From NCBI RefSeq assembly GCF_022539665.2, contig NC_081333.1, positions 8,058,971 through 8,122,970 of the forward strand: a stretch of 64,000 bases of DNA, given 5' to 3'. The notes under the pieces are model-generated. The model saw nothing but the letters and a program-made list of their open reading frames with translations. It had not been told where the DNA came from and ran no database searches. The stretch's first letter is position 1; every line of letters starts with the position of its first letter. The DNA comes from Daphnia carinata (Eukaryota > Arthropoda > Branchiopoda > Diplostraca > Daphniidae). Shown one piece after another: positions 63,301-64,000 of this stretch. The translations under genes and the position numbers were made by a program.

Positions 63301-64000
63301 TTTCATGTGAAATTCATGAGCTAGGTTCAGAGCGAACGTGCACGGTAGCAACACATGCGTATTATTTGATTTTTTGTTTTACCAGATAGAAAAAAAAAAC
63401 CGAAGGGGCTTTTGCAATCGATGCCGAAACGGGTTTCATATCAAAAGCAAGGCAGGAATAACCTTATCGAATAATAATAATATTGCACGACTAATGATAC
63501 GTGAAGAAAAAAAATGGGCGTTGTTCCTTCCTAATCATTCTTCTCTTTTGTTCCAACAAGTTTTTTAGAGGCCAGCGATCGTCCTCCAAGACGACTCATC
63601 AACTTGCCAAGGTTTTTTTAAAGCAACCAATCTTCATTTGTATTAGCAAAACCACCTGATTCTCAATTTATCTGATCAAAGTAGAGTTAACACGGAACGA
63701 ATGTCAACTAAACTCGAAGCGAAAAATAACGACAGAGATATTGGGTTTAGGAAAAGTCCAATCCGAAAAGTAAATATCATCAATTCAAGAAGAGTTTATA
63801 ACAAGACATTATTTAAAATGCCAGTAACTGCGGGAGTTTTTCGGCGAATGAATGAAACGAAGTGACAATCAACTTGTGAAGAAGGCCCCTTAGGGAGATG
63901 GTAAACACACAACACTCCCCTTTTTTCCCTCTCCATAAAAAAAAAAAAAAAAGAAAAAAAAAAAAAAAAAAAAAGAATTGTCGCTTCGTTTGTTCATGAA

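Larger units (their letters stand above)
54503..64000. other. Gene-poor DNA to the window end, no supported gene
   Basis: AT-rich with the densest long homopolymers of the window: A32 at 54837-54868, T30 at 55988-56017 and A27 at 60364-60390. A GT repeat is at 55943-55960 and an ACGA repeat at 56611-56632. No frame shows a recognisable motif. It may be intergenic, or intron of a gene whose exons lie outside. Confidence 0.5.

Noticed and set aside
12000-64000. Search for transposons, in view of the many poly(A) runs.
   Set aside because: No reverse transcriptase, transposase or integrase motif, no long terminal repeats and no target-site duplications seen by eye; short or decayed copies could be missed.

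Overview
The window looks like nuclear DNA of a small-intron arthropod, most likely a branchiopod crustacean such as Daphnia. The grounds are spliced genes with many 58-75 nt introns, an arthropod-type MH2 protein (expansion), and intergenic DNA full of long A and T runs, pyrimidine tracts and short microsatellites. The organism is inferred from style and protein families only; no species marker is present.

Every gene I can support is on the minus strand and lies in the left half. From left to right these are: (1) the edge of an unrecognised gene (1-204, at least two coding exons, cut by the window start); (2) SURF6/Rrp14, a nucleolar ribosome-biogenesis protein (511-1735, 3 exons, 365 aa); (3) an Mpv17/PMP22-family membrane protein (2415-3131, 4 exons, 177 aa); (4) KICS2, the C12orf66 subunit of the KICSTOR complex that ties GATOR1 to lysosomes in amino-acid sensing by mTORC1 (3312-4973, 6 exons, 428 aa). 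These four are packed head to tail in 5 kb. After about 3 kb without a clear gene comes (5) an expansion-like MH2-domain protein (7988-30956, 8 coding exons, 485 aa), whose first intron is about 18.8 kb. I built the exon models by hand. Reading phase closes at every junction and each total is a multiple of three, which is the main support for the splice sites.

From 30982 to 64000, and inside the 18.8 kb intron, I find no gene I can defend. This DNA is homopolymer-rich: A39 at 15627-15665, A32 at 54837-54868, T30 at 55988-56017. It also holds GT, CT, GA, ACGA and CTTT microsatellites, C and G runs, and one strong G-quadruplex candidate at 25385-25413. A few islands are more GC-balanced and carry exon-like or promoter-like signals (6.78-6.96, 28.5-28.8, 37.3-37.6, 38.0-38.8, 39.1-39.4 and 54.35-54.5 kb). 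Three exact TGACGTCA (CRE) palindromes occur, at 6826, 15529 and 38395.

The genes do not form one pathway. SURF6, Mpv17-like and KICS2 are housekeeping genes in a compact cluster. The expansion homologue has the layout of a developmentally regulated gene: a short coding sequence, a very long first intron and a large gene-poor upstream flank. I saw no tRNA, rRNA, CRISPR array, transposase or reverse-transcriptase reading frame.
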